Source: Bacilli bacterium (GTDB taxonomy: Bacteria > Bacillota > Bacilli > Alicyclobacillales > SLC66). Taken from it: a DNA stretch of 57,567 nucleotides. This document shows, in pieces, positions 23,915-32,399 of the stretch. Where the stretch lies: assembly GCA_013044175.1 (NCBI GenBank), contig JABEUY010000117.1, forward strand, positions 1-57,567, read 5' to 3'. The stretch's first letter is position 1, and each line of letters begins with the position of its first letter. Both the position numbers and the translations under genes were made by a program. The notes under the pieces are model-generated. The model searched no databases, was not told where the DNA came from, and saw only the letters and a program-made list of their open reading frames with translations.

Positions 23915-25138
23915 ATGGAAGAAGCAGTAATGCCATTGCGATGGCGTTGGCCGGTCTATCTCCTGGCAGCCTATCCGATTGTTGATTATTTTATGGGTAT
24001 TTATCCATGGGGGATCATCGGCCATGAATGGGACAAGATCACATTTATTTTGTTCGCCATTTATGCGCTCCGATCTTACATGGTCAATGGTCGTAGGAAG
24101 ATGTATCCAACTTATAAATACATTCTTTTTCTCGCAGTCATCGGATTAGGATACATACTGATGGATGTTGGGTATATGACCGTTGCATTTGCAGGGTACC
24201 AGGTCGATTATATGTACATGTTGCTCGCCTTGACATTACCCTATATCGTTGCTAAAGAAGATATCGTTCCGCTGTTACGATTTGTTGTTCTAACGGGTCT
24301 CTTGATGAGCATGCACGGGGTCTATGAGTACATCATCAAAGCCCCGGTTCCTGCTCAATGGATCCCGATTGGACAAAGCGAAAGAACACGCGTGTACTCT
24401 CTATTTGGAAGTCCTAACATTTTTGGTTCGTATACAGCATTTATTACACCGCTTGCTATCAGTTTCTTTGTTACGGAAAAAGAAAGAGCGCAAAAATTGT
24501 TTTATGGTGCTGCAGCATTGCTTTCGATTGCAACGACCGTTTTCTCCTATACGCGAGGCGCTTGGATTGGTTTGGTGATCGGCATTCTCGTGGTGACTTG
24601 GTTGATCGATAAACGATGGACTTTTGTCGTTATCATTCTCGCCGTATTGTCCACACTTTTCGTTCATTCCATTCAAGTTCGCATCGAGCAGTTTCTGTCG
24701 CCTGTGTATTGGTCACAAACGTTTAACAATGGACGAATTGCACGTTGGATTAATGCTTATGACCAAATGGTCGCCAATCCCTTTTTCGGTGCTGGTCTTG
24801 GTCGTTATGGTGGAGCTATTGCATCTCGTTATTTTGGTGTTATTTATGTCGACGGGTATTATGCAAAAACGCTAGCGGAAACTGGCATTATAGGACTTTT
24901 TGCTTTTGTCGCATTGCTCTTTGCGTACGCACGCGATGTATATCGTATCTGGCGTAAAACGGTTGATCCTCAAATGAAAGTGCTTATTGCAGGTGTCTTT
25001 GCTTCGATTTTAGTCTTGATCGCGCATAATTCGATTGAGAACGTATTTGAAGATTCGGCGATGAATATGTTGTTTTGGTTAGTTGGGACACTCGTTTTGA
25101 TTTACGGTGAAAAAATGGGGGTGGATCGACGTGTTTGA
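23915..25138 (+). CDS. O-antigen ligase/polymerase-like membrane protein (Wzy_C type)
   Basis: A 407-residue polytopic protein (about ten helices) of the O-antigen ligase/WaaL superfamily, enzymes that join or polymerise lipid-linked glycans outside the membrane. The large extracytoplasmic loop follows SYTRGAWIGLVIG and contains NNGRIARWINAYDQMVANPFFGAGLGRYGG, the most conserved part. GAGG (23904-23907) is 7 bases before ATG 23915; ATG 23912 is the alternative. It overlaps the next gene by 8 bp. Gram-positive members are often linked to wall polymer or exopolysaccharide attachment; the substrate here is unknown. Confidence 0.75.
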   Translation: MEEAVMPLRWRWPVYLLAAYPIVDYFMGIYPWGIIGHEWDKITFILFAIYALRSYMVNGRRKMYPTYKYILFLAVIGLGYILMDVGYMTVAFAGYQVDYMYMLLALTLPYIVAKEDIVPLLRFVVLTGLLMSMHGVYEYIIKAPVPAQWIPIGQSERTRVYSLFGSPNIFGSYTAFITPLAISFFVTEKERAQKLFYGAAALLSIATTVFSYTRGAWIGLVIGILVVTWLIDKRWTFVVIILAVLSTLFVHSIQVRIEQFLSPVYWSQTFNNGRIARWINAYDQMVANPFFGAGLGRYGGAIASRYFGVIYVDGYYAKTLAETGIIGLFAFVALLFAYARDVYRIWRKTVDPQMKVLIAGVFASILVLIAHNSIENVFEDSAMNMLFWLVGTLVLIYGEKMGVDRRV

Positions 25139-26792
25139 TTCGCTTGCCAAGCGTTGGATAACGATGCCGTTATTGATCCTTTATTCCTTGTTTGTGATTT
25201 TGTTTTATCAGCTCGTCTTTACGGGTTGGACAACCGAATATTCCTTTTATGGCGTAGCTGGTGTCATTGTTGCTTCGTTAGTATTTATTTTTGCCTATCC
25301 CAAACAGGATCGCAGCATGTTGATTCGCTTTACTTTATTTAGTTTAATGATAAGTTTTGCTCTGGCTAGTTTCGTAGCTGAATCGAACACTTGGCGCATG
25401 ATCGACTATGTGGCGCTCGTTATTTTTGCGGTTATTCTTGGTCGTATCTTTGTGAAAATCAGTATGTTGAAATTACTGGTTGTCATTATCGTAATCAGTT
25501 TATTTCAAGTATGGGTTCCTCTGTCAGACATGGGTCTTCTTTCGGCTTTTTCGATTCGACTTATCGATCACATCGATAGCCCAGACAAACAAGTACCCAG
25601 CATTCCTGTGGCCTTAGTAAACGATCCTAATCGTCCAGGTGTTCAGACGATTATCACGTTACGCGGTCATGCCCCTAAAAAAGGGGAAGTACAGCAATTA
25701 ATAACGATGATGGCGAATGACCCGGCGCAAGCATCGCAAGCGAATGCAGCCGTCGCCGAAATTCAACATTCCTATGATCTTGTTTCAGTTTCTCCACACG
25801 GATCTGGTTTTAAAGAAAAGAGTGCAACGATCGCAGAACTTGCGCAACTCCGTAGTGACCAACTCGGTTTGATCGATTTCCCTTTTACTACTGCTCATTT
25901 TTTATCCATAGGATCTAAAGTACGGATGTATGTCACGCTTTCTCAAAATCCAGGACAAATGTTTACGATGTTGATGAATCCTGGCAGTATGGCTGATGCG
26001 TTGGGTAGACTTAGTCTATCGGTACAACAACAGGTCAGTCAGAACTGGCGAGCACTAACATCTCGAACCGCGGATGTCATTGACGGATTGATGATACAAC
26101 ATGGTCGATTACAAGGTGAATTTAGAGGTAATTCGATCTCGATGCCGACAAATGCTGTCGCGTTACTAGGTGTTTATCCTATTTTACCTAAACAGATCGA
26201 TTCGACACCGCAAGCGGTTTTGGAAGGTAATAATTTTATTCAGATCGTTTCGTTGTCTGCACCGCAAGGAAAAGTTGTGGGTACATTAACGGGCACGTAC
26301 ACGTATCCATTAACGCGAGATATCGTGTTTGGTGATTTGACCGGAAATGGTCAGGATGAACTGATGATCAATACGATTCCGGCGCAGATCGTTCAATTTA
26401 TGGGTATTAATCAGTCGAAACGCTTATGGGTCAGCGGTCAAAGTAGTTTTCGCTTTGAAACGGTTTTTCAAAAGGCAACGGGTGATGAGATCATTGCAAA
26501 TGCTCCGGCAACGATCACGACTTCACCGACGCGCTATCTGGGTGGATACGTCTATCGTAGTGGATCGCTCGTACCGGTATTTCGTGCCTACCATGTTGAT
26601 TTAGTCAGCCTCCATGCAGCGCATGTCACGTCGAGTCAGCAAACGGAATTGCTTACTTCGACCTATGCGCATCAAAAGATCATGCTGTTGGCACCGACAC
26701 GGTTTCCCTGGTTATTGATTGTCGAGATCGTATATGGACTTCTCGTCCTACTTGGGATCGGACGTCGGATTCAAAAGGGGGTTGCGAAATGA
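25131..26792 (+). CDS. Membrane protein with extracytoplasmic FG-GAP-like domain, unknown function
   Basis: A 553-residue protein. About five hydrophobic segments occupy residues 1-150, a long extracytoplasmic region follows (about 150-525), and a last helix (WLLIVEIVYGLLVLLGIG) precedes a basic tail. Near residue 397 DIVFGDLTGNGQDELMI resembles the calcium-binding FG-GAP/VCBS repeat (DxDxNGxxD-like). I recognise no family for the whole. GTG 25131 with GGGGGTGG upstream is preferred; GTG 25107 would add eight residues. It overlaps the preceding gene by 8 bp and the lipoprotein gene by 4 bp, so the three are made together. Confidence 0.6.
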   Translation: MFDSLAKRWITMPLLILYSLFVILFYQLVFTGWTTEYSFYGVAGVIVASLVFIFAYPKQDRSMLIRFTLFSLMISFALASFVAESNTWRMIDYVALVIFAVILGRIFVKISMLKLLVVIIVISLFQVWVPLSDMGLLSAFSIRLIDHIDSPDKQVPSIPVALVNDPNRPGVQTIITLRGHAPKKGEVQQLITMMANDPAQASQANAAVAEIQHSYDLVSVSPHGSGFKEKSATIAELAQLRSDQLGLIDFPFTTAHFLSIGSKVRMYVTLSQNPGQMFTMLMNPGSMADALGRLSLSVQQQVSQNWRALTSRTADVIDGLMIQHGRLQGEFRGNSISMPTNAVALLGVYPILPKQIDSTPQAVLEGNNFIQIVSLSAPQGKVVGTLTGTYTYPLTRDIVFGDLTGNGQDELMINTIPAQIVQFMGINQSKRLWVSGQSSFRFETVFQKATGDEIIANAPATITTSPTRYLGGYVYRSGSLVPVFRAYHVDLVSLHAAHVTSSQQTELLTSTYAHQKIMLLAPTRFPWLLIVEIVYGLLVLLGIGRRIQKGVAK

Positions 26793-27532
26793 AAAAACGC
26801 AACTTGGGGTATCTTGTAACGGCTACTGTAGGTATTACGCTGCTTTCTGGTTGTAATCTCGTTTCGACACCAAAGGCAATTCAGACCCAAGTCGCTACGC
26901 AAACTGTCGACCCTACAGGTTTACAGGCTGTTCTTGCTTCGATCGATACCATGAAAGGTTTATCATCGTTTGAAGTCAAGGCGCAGATTCAAGAAGCAGC
27001 AGGAAAATTCAATCGGCAAGTAGATTACTACGGTTCAATTTTGTTACCCCATACGGTTTATGTGGATGAAACGATCGGTGGTAATGATTATCTAGTCTAT
27101 CAAGATGGAACGTTTTCCTATTATCGCGATAATGGTCATTGGTACCCGATGCAACCATTAACAGCGTTAAAACCATGGGATTCGTTGCGCAAGCTACTCA
27201 CGACGAATCCCCCTAAAGTTGTCGATCAGTTGCCTACGCAAACGGTTGTTTCATGGTTATGTAATGTCTATCAATTCACGACGTCAGCGAGTCCGGTAAT
27301 CGGTGGTTCTTCCTTAACTTCGACTCTAGGTAAAACACCTTCGAAAGCTTTATATACAGTATGGGTCGATGCAACGGATGGTAAATTACGACAAATTGAA
27401 GTCCAGTCAACAATTGGTGTTCCCGAAATTGGTACTGCTTCAATTTCTTCGACAGAATTGATTTTTGGAGAAAATGCAATTAATTCGCTTCCTGTACCTC
27501 AAGATCTTGTGTCTCAGGTCGAAAAACCTTAG
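26789..27532 (+). CDS. Lipoprotein, outer-surface carrier-like (LolA/LppX-type look)
   Basis: A 247-residue predicted lipoprotein: MKKR start, hydrophobic helix and lipobox LLSGC with Cys22. The mature part (STxxGLQAVLASIDTMKGLSSFEVKAQ, then DYYGSILLPHTVYVDE, YQDGTFSYYRDNGHWYP) has alternating beta-strands like lipid/peptide-carrier lipoproteins, but the match is only by appearance. It is last of the three coupled genes (ATGA overlap). Confidence 0.65.
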   Translation: MKKRNLGYLVTATVGITLLSGCNLVSTPKAIQTQVATQTVDPTGLQAVLASIDTMKGLSSFEVKAQIQEAAGKFNRQVDYYGSILLPHTVYVDETIGGNDYLVYQDGTFSYYRDNGHWYPMQPLTALKPWDSLRKLLTTNPPKVVDQLPTQTVVSWLCNVYQFTTSASPVIGGSSLTSTLGKTPSKALYTVWVDATDGKLRQIEVQSTIGVPEIGTASISSTELIFGENAINSLPVPQDLVSQVEKP

Positions 27533-27541
27533 GTAGCTACT

Positions 27542-27569
27542 TTGCAGACTGAATTGAATATGGTATACT
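27542..27569 (+). promoter_or_regulatory. rplS promoter
   Basis: TTGCAG (27542-27547), 16-bp spacer, TATACT (27564-27569) with an extended TGG just before the -10. It gives rplS its own transcription start. Confidence 0.7.
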
Positions 27570-27575
27570 AACGTT

Positions 27576-27634
27576 CTGTAACAGGGCGGTCCTCTACACG
27601 ATGTAATCGTGCAAGAACACCCGTCGGGAGGTGG
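27576..27634 (+). promoter_or_regulatory. rplS leader, possible L19 autoregulatory RNA
   Basis: The leader contains a perfect 6-bp hairpin CACGAT/ATCGTG (27597-27611) with a GTA loop, flanked by GC-rich stretches (GGGCGGTCC, ACACCCGTC) and then the ribosome binding site GGGAGGTGG (27626-27634). An L19 leader element is known in Firmicutes at this spot; identity here is suggested by position, not by a structural match. Confidence 0.4.
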
Positions 27635-27639
27635 AGGGT

Positions 27640-27984
27640 ATGCACCCATTAGTACAAGTAGTCGCTCGTGAACAATTGCGTTCCGATATTCCTGCATTTC
27701 GACCAGGGGACACGCTTCGTGTACATGTTAAAGTACGTGAAGGTTCCCGTGAGCGTATTCAGGTCTTTGAAGGTTTCGTAATAAAACGTCGTGGAACAGC
27801 GATTAGCGCGACTTTTACAGTTCGCAAAATTTCATATGGTGTTGGTGTAGAGAGAGCGTTTCCGCTTCACTCACCAAAACTTGAAAAGATCGAACGTGTG
27901 AAACGCGGTAAAGTGCGTCGTGCGAAATTGTATTACATGCGTAATTTACGCGGTAAAGCGGCTCGTATCAAAGAAATTCGTTGA
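27640..27984 (+). CDS. rplS: Ribosomal protein L19 (bL19)
   Basis: 50S subunit protein at the 30S/50S interface, 114 residues. It carries [32 protein letters not shown] and [21 protein letters not shown], nearly identical to Bacillus L19. ATG 27640 is chosen over GTG 27631 by family start and by GGAGG spacing. trmD, its usual upstream neighbour, is not present; a dedicated promoter and leader precede it, and a terminator follows. Confidence 0.97.
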   Translation: MHPLVQVVAREQLRSDIPAFRPGDTLRVHVKVREGSRERIQVFEGFVIKRRGTAISATFTVRKISYGVGVERAFPLHSPKLEKIERVKRGKVRRAKLYYMRNLRGKAARIKEIR

Positions 27985-27992
27985 TCGGACGC

Positions 27993-28024
27993 GGGGGACT
28001 TGGGAAACCAAGCCCCTTTTTTTT
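27993..28024 (+). terminator. Terminator after rplS
   Basis: A GGGG-(GA)-CTTGG arm pairs with CCAAG-CCCC around a GAAA tetraloop, followed by eight T (28017-28024). Confidence 0.9.
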
Positions 28025-28063
28025 GAGATAAGGACAATATGAAGTGATAAAAGGGCGATAACC

Positions 28064-28939
28064 TTGAGCATACAATGGTTTCCTGGTCACATGGCGAAAG
28101 CCCGTCGGGAAGTTACAGAAGCACTTAAACTGGTGGATGTCGTCATTGAAATTGTCGATGCACGTCTTCCTGTTTCGAGTCGAAATCCTATGATGGCAGA
28201 AGTAACCCAAAATAAGCCGATTGTTATTGTTTTGGGTAAAGCAGATATGGCAGATGACGGAATGACAGCGTTATTTCGTGACCAGTGGAAAAAAAACTTA
28301 CACGTCCCTGTGGTTGCCGTTGATAATCTTCATGGTCAGGGTATGAATATTCTTATTGAAGCAGCTAAACAAGCGACTGCGGACAAATTTGCGAAAATGG
28401 CGAAGAAAGGGATTCGCCGCAAAACGATTCGTGCTATGGTTGTAGGGATTCCCAATGTCGGTAAATCGACGATGATCAATCGACTGGCTAAACGCAGTGC
28501 AGCGAAAACTGGCGATAAACCTGGCGTAACCAAACAACAACAGTGGATTAAAGTGGGTCAAGAACTCGAATTACTCGATACACCAGGTATCTTATGGCCT
28601 AAGTTTGATGATCGAGATGTGGCACTTCGATTGGCGTGGTCTGGTGCGATCAAATCAACATTATTAGAATCGCAAGAACTCGCACTTGAATTGCTTTCTT
28701 GGTTAAATAAACAGTATCCTCAAGCGTTGCAGAATCGATATCAGTTCTCCTCGATGACGATGACGAGTGCAGAAATGCTGGAAGAAATCGGTGCGAAACG
28801 CGTTGCAAAAAAAGCGCAAGATGTCATCGATGTTGAACGTGCGGCGGAGTTAGTTCTTCGCGACGTACAAACTGGATTGCTAGGAAGAATTACGTTTGAC
28901 GAACTTACTATGCTTGATTCCTTCGGTGATCAAGCATGA
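28064..28939 (+). CDS. rbgA: Ribosome biogenesis GTPase A
   Basis: A circularly permuted GTPase (YlqF) required for a late step of 50S assembly, 291 residues (Bacillus 282). MSIQWFPGHMAKARREV starts the protein. The order is permuted: NKADxxD-like LGKADMADD (G4) first, then GIPNVGKSTMINRL (G1, P-loop) and DTPGILWP (G3). TTG 28064 has AAAGGG upstream. It overlaps rnhB-yraN by 4 bp, so translation is coupled. Confidence 0.96.
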   Translation: MSIQWFPGHMAKARREVTEALKLVDVVIEIVDARLPVSSRNPMMAEVTQNKPIVIVLGKADMADDGMTALFRDQWKKNLHVPVVAVDNLHGQGMNILIEAAKQATADKFAKMAKKGIRRKTIRAMVVGIPNVGKSTMINRLAKRSAAKTGDKPGVTKQQQWIKVGQELELLDTPGILWPKFDDRDVALRLAWSGAIKSTLLESQELALELLSWLNKQYPQALQNRYQFSSMTMTSAEMLEEIGAKRVAKKAQDVIDVERAAELVLRDVQTGLLGRITFDELTMLDSFGDQA

Positions 28940-29976
28940 AGACTGTTCGCTTTTCGCCCAAAAAGTTAGCTTTATTTGAAGAAGTGCTCTTCTTTGATCA
29001 GAGTTTACGCAAATCTGGTCATTCCATACTTTGTGGTGTCGATGAAGCGGGGCGTGGACCTTTAGCAGGACCTGTCGTAGCGGCAGCTGTAGTATTACCT
29101 GATGATGACCAAGTGGAACCGTTTTTTGATTCAAAACAGATGACGCAAAAGCAACGAGAATATGCGTATGACCTTGTACTTCAAAAGGCGATAGCATATG
29201 GTATCGGGATCGTTGATGCAGATGGCATTGATCAAATGAATATTTTACAAGCAACGTTCGTAGCGATGCGTCAAGCGCTTGATCAAATAGAGCAATCTGT
29301 AGATTTGGTTCTGATCGATGGATGTAATTTGCCAGGGATGACAACAGCACAGCGTAAAGTCATTCATGGTGATGCCATGAGTCAGAGCATAGGTGCAGCT
29401 TCTTTGTTAGCAAAAGTGACGAGAGATCGAATCATGCTTCAGTTTGATCAACAATACCCTGAGTATGGCTTTGCAAAACATGTGGGGTATGGTACAAAAG
29501 AGCATGTGGAGGCTTTGCGTACCTTTGGTCCATGTCCGATTCATCGGCGATCTTTTGCACCTGTACGCAATCTCTTCACGGAAAGCGAAAGCGAAAAGAC
29601 GTCAGTTTCAAAACGCATGATTGGTGCTCGTTATGAAAAGCAAGCCGAGCATTATCTTCTCGCAAAAGGTTATCAATGTATTGAAGCGAATTGGCGAACA
29701 CGATATGGTGAAATCGACTTGATCATGCAAGATCAAGATACTTTGGTGTTCGTTGAAGTGCGATATAAGCATAATCATGCGCTAACTGGTATTGAAGATG
29801 CTGCTTTTTCGATCGATCAAAGAAAGCGTGATCAAATTCGACAGATGGCAAATGCCTATTTGGCTTCGCATGAAGGTAAAAAATATCGACAATTCCGCTT
29901 TGACTGTATGCTTTGTACAGAAGATAATGTGCATCGTAATCTTGTTGTTGACCATATTATCGCTGCTTTTGAGTAA
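28936..29976 (+). CDS. rnhB: RNase HII fused to YraN/UPF0102 nuclease-like domain
   Basis: A single 346-residue ORF with two domains. Residues about 15-215 are ribonuclease HII, with GVDEAGRGPLAGP (catalytic Asp/Glu), LIDGCNLPG (Asp) and VTRDRIM (Asp); it removes ribonucleotides from DNA. Residues about 226-346 are a YraN-type domain (GARYEKQAEHYLLAKGY, WRTRYGEIDLI, LVFVEVRYK), whose D..ExR/K pattern matches the restriction-endonuclease-like fold. In Firmicutes the two proteins are usually encoded by separate, often adjacent genes. No stop or frameshift lies between them; the linker (about 215-226) is short and acidic. ATG 28936 overlaps the rbgA stop. Confidence 0.9.
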   Translation: MKTVRFSPKKLALFEEVLFFDQSLRKSGHSILCGVDEAGRGPLAGPVVAAAVVLPDDDQVEPFFDSKQMTQKQREYAYDLVLQKAIAYGIGIVDADGIDQMNILQATFVAMRQALDQIEQSVDLVLIDGCNLPGMTTAQRKVIHGDAMSQSIGAASLLAKVTRDRIMLQFDQQYPEYGFAKHVGYGTKEHVEALRTFGPCPIHRRSFAPVRNLFTESESEKTSVSKRMIGARYEKQAEHYLLAKGYQCIEANWRTRYGEIDLIMQDQDTLVFVEVRYKHNHALTGIEDAAFSIDQRKRDQIRQMANAYLASHEGKKYRQFRFDCMLCTEDNVHRNLVVDHIIAAFE

Positions 29977-29994
29977 GCTAGGAGGGCTATATCA

Positions 29995-30303
29995 ATGATT
30001 TGGTTAGGACTTGGCATAGGATTACTTGTTGGACTTATCGGTGGTGTATTTTTGGGCATATGGTTATTTCGTCGAAGTATGGCTACCATGGAACCTGATG
30101 ATCAAGATTTGACGGCGATGGCCAAAAAGATGGGTGTAAACCTAAATCCACGTCAATTACAAGTGGTAAAACAGCAAATGAAAAAAGCTGGAAATAATCC
30201 GCCTCCGTTATTTGGTTCAGGGAAAAAAGCTAAAAATAAAGCCAAAAACATTGGTGTAGCCAAAGGTACATCAAAGCCATCACCCACAAGTAAGAAGAAA
30301 TAA
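29995..30303 (+). CDS. YneF-like (UPF0154) membrane protein
   Basis: A 102-residue protein. One N-terminal transmembrane helix (WLGLGIGLLVGLIGGVFLGIW) is followed by a segment with KKMGVNLNPRQLQVVKQQMKK, resembling YneF of Bacillus. It differs by a long Lys/Pro/Ser-rich tail (from about residue 63) that looks disordered. ATG 29995 follows TAGGAGGG. Function unknown in the family. Confidence 0.75.
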   Translation: MIWLGLGIGLLVGLIGGVFLGIWLFRRSMATMEPDDQDLTAMAKKMGVNLNPRQLQVVKQQMKKAGNNPPPLFGSGKKAKNKAKNIGVAKGTSKPSPTSKKK

Positions 30304-30319
30304 AAGATTGACTTATGTG

Positions 30320-30347
30320 AAGACCGCTGAAGATCGGCGGTCTTTTT
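30320..30347 (+). terminator. Terminator after the YneF-like gene
   Basis: AAGACCGC (30320-30327) pairs with GCGGTCTT (30337-30344), followed by TTTTT. The convergent comM gene ends at 30346. Confidence 0.85.
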
Positions 30348-31809
30348 ATGTGCGGTATTGAAGTGCTTCTAAAATGTGATCTTTCTCAATTGATAAGCTA
30401 GCTTTAAGATCGGCAATCGAACGGGCAACTTTTCTTGTGCTCTCGATACTTCTTGAGGACAAAGCGAGTCGCGTGGCTACCTCGATGAGGAGTTGGGCTG
30501 CATTGTATGACAAATGGTCTTCACTTAAGCCATCTTGTTGATAGCGTAACGTACGAAAAGCGAGTGCGCAACGAACATTCTCTCGCATTTGTGAAGCGGA
30601 GATCGAAGCGGGCGTTATGCGATGAACGAGATGATCAGGGTCAGTAGGACGAACAAATAATGTTATATCGATTCGATCGCGAATCGGACCAGATAGTTTC
30701 GTTTGATAGCGTCTTATTTGTTGCATCGAGCAAGTACACTCTTTAGAATCCGACCCAAGATAACCACATGGACAAGGATTCATAGCTGCGATCAATTGGA
30801 AGTCGGCGGGGAATCGATAGGTTAATCCTGCCCGACGAATGTGAATTTCGTGATCTTCCATCGGTTGACGTAGCCCATCGATAGCATTTCGCGTGAATTC
30901 TGCAAATTCATCCAGAAAGAGAATACCTTCATGCGCTAACGATATCTCGCCGGGCAAAATCGGATTGCCACCGCCAAGGAGACCTTGCGTACTGATGGTC
31001 GCATGGGGAGAACGAAATGGTGGATAATCACCGCGCTTATAATTGATGCCAGCAACGCTGTAGATTTGTTCGATTCGACTTTTCTGGTTTGAAGAAAGTG
31101 GAGGTAAAATAGAAGGAAAGCGCTTTGCCAGCATGCTTTTACCAGCGCCAGGTGGTCCGATTAGTAGAAGATGATGATGACCTACGGCAGCGATCATGAG
31201 TGCGGTTTTCTCTTTATCAAGACCTATAAGGTCATCAAAAGAAAGTTGATTTTCTTCCACCGTTAGGTAAGTATCTTGTTCAAAAAAGCTGACGTTTGTT
31301 TCGCCGCGTAATAGGGCGATCGTTTGAGCCAATGAAGATGTAGGCAGAAGGTTCGCTTTTAGTTCTTCGGGAAGTTCACCTAAAGGCATAGAAGCTGGTG
31401 CGATCATTTTGACCTGATGATCTTCAAGTGCAGATTTGCATACTGTCCATGCCCCCTTACATGGGCAAACCTTGCCATCAAGTGAAAGTTCACCGACGAA
31501 AAAATAGTCTGCCGTACTTGGCGGAATCTGCTCAGAAGCGATTAAAATGGCAAGAGCAATAGCTAGATCAAGTCCCGTCCCCTCTTTTTTGCAATCGGCA
31601 GGTCGTAAACTGATGATCAGACGTTGATGTGGCCATTGATACCCTGAATTGATGATCGCGAAACGAACACGTTCCTTTGCCTCTTTAACGCTAGATGCTG
31701 GCAAGCCTACGAGATCTACATAGGGTAGCCCTGGGTGTACATCTGCTTCAACAAGAATAGGGTAGCTTTCAATCCCTCGCAATGCCATACTGCGAACTGC
31801 GGTGAACAT
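30346..31809 (-). CDS. comM: Mg-chelatase-like AAA+ protein, ComM/YifB
   Basis: A 487-residue AAA+ protein. N-terminal Lon-protease-like domain (about 1-170; VDLVGLPASSVKEAKERVR, ISLRPADCKKEGTGLDLAIA), Walker A GPPGAGKSMLAKRF (about residue 217), Walker B ILFLDEFAEF, the NPCPCGYLG/CTCS zinc-like cluster, and RxRID near the end (RDRIDIT). ComM is a DNA helicase promoting branch migration during natural transformation in Proteobacteria; its role in Firmicutes is unclear. It is transcribed opposite to its neighbours. The ribosome binding site is weak. Confidence 0.92.
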   Translation of the reverse strand: MFTAVRSMALRGIESYPILVEADVHPGLPYVDLVGLPASSVKEAKERVRFAIINSGYQWPHQRLIISLRPADCKKEGTGLDLAIALAILIASEQIPPSTADYFFVGELSLDGKVCPCKGAWTVCKSALEDHQVKMIAPASMPLGELPEELKANLLPTSSLAQTIALLRGETNVSFFEQDTYLTVEENQLSFDDLIGLDKEKTALMIAAVGHHHLLLIGPPGAGKSMLAKRFPSILPPLSSNQKSRIEQIYSVAGINYKRGDYPPFRSPHATISTQGLLGGGNPILPGEISLAHEGILFLDEFAEFTRNAIDGLRQPMEDHEIHIRRAGLTYRFPADFQLIAAMNPCPCGYLGSDSKECTCSMQQIRRYQTKLSGPIRDRIDITLFVRPTDPDHLVHRITPASISASQMRENVRCALAFRTLRYQQDGLSEDHLSYNAAQLLIEVATRLALSSRSIESTRKVARSIADLKASLSIEKDHILEALQYRT

Positions 31810-31904
31810 GGTTAATCATCTTCTTTGTAAGCATTTTTCGATGTGTGTAGCATACATCTTTGGGAAGATGATTACGATCAAACATTGGAGAAATAACATC
31901 CAAA

Positions 31905-31939
31905 AGAAAAAGCCCTATACGTTACAAGGGCTTTGTAAC
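31905..31939 (-). terminator. Terminator of the zinc-ribbon gene
   Basis: On the minus strand AAAGCCCT and AGGGCTTT (plus 31909-31916 and 31927-31934) form an 8-bp stem followed by TTTTTC and TTTT. An alternative stem GTTACAA/TTGTAAC (31921-31939) overlaps it, so the two are mutually exclusive. Confidence 0.8.
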
Positions 31940-31958
31940 AAGCATGATATTAGAATGG

Positions 31959-32399
31959 TTAAAAGCGTGAGGATGTCGAGGCGAAATGAAATTGAGTTAA
32001 CTCATGCATTTTTACTTGATGGAGGAGATGAAGTGAATTTTTGATCTCATCGATCCAGTGCTGATCGCCAATTTCAGCGGCGAAATTCCAAACGTCAAGC
32101 ATATGATCAACTTGATCTTCGGTGACATAAGGATCAGTTTCTGAATCAAACGGTTCATAGGTTGAAAGAATTTCAGCGATTTCGGCTTCGGATACAGCAT
32201 CCAATAAGCTTGCTTGGGTTACTCCGTCCGTTTCGCAATGATGTACATATAACGTCACTTGTGTCTCTACCGAAGGGGCAACCACTGTATTGCCGCAGGT
32301 ATGACAGACTAAGAAGGGAACATCCGTTAAGAGCATGCCCCTATCAGAATGAAGTGGTCGAATTTTAACAGCCATCGTAGCTCCGCAACAGAAGTCCAT
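31959..32399 (-). CDS. Zinc-ribbon protein, YgiT-type finger with unknown C-terminal domain
   Basis: A 146-residue protein. CCGATMAVK and FLVCHTCGNTVV form a CxxC...CxxC-like zinc ribbon, similar to the MqsA/YgiT-type finger. The remaining about 95 residues are acidic (YEPFDSETDPYVTEDQVDHML) with no helix-turn-helix, so it is not a full MqsA antitoxin, and no toxin partner is adjacent. ATG 32399 has a strong GAGGGAGGG upstream and a sigma-A promoter (32424-32451). Function unknown. Confidence 0.65.
   Translation of the reverse strand: MDFCCGATMAVKIRPLHSDRGMLLTDVPFLVCHTCGNTVVAPSVETQVTLYVHHCETDGVTQASLLDAVSEAEIAEILSTYEPFDSETDPYVTEDQVDHMLDVWNFAAEIGDQHWIDEIKNSLHLLHQVKMHELTQFHFASTSSRF

Noticed and set aside
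31959-32399. MqsRA-type toxin-antitoxin pair
   Set aside because: Only the zinc ribbon is similar; there is no DNA-binding domain and no toxin gene on either side.
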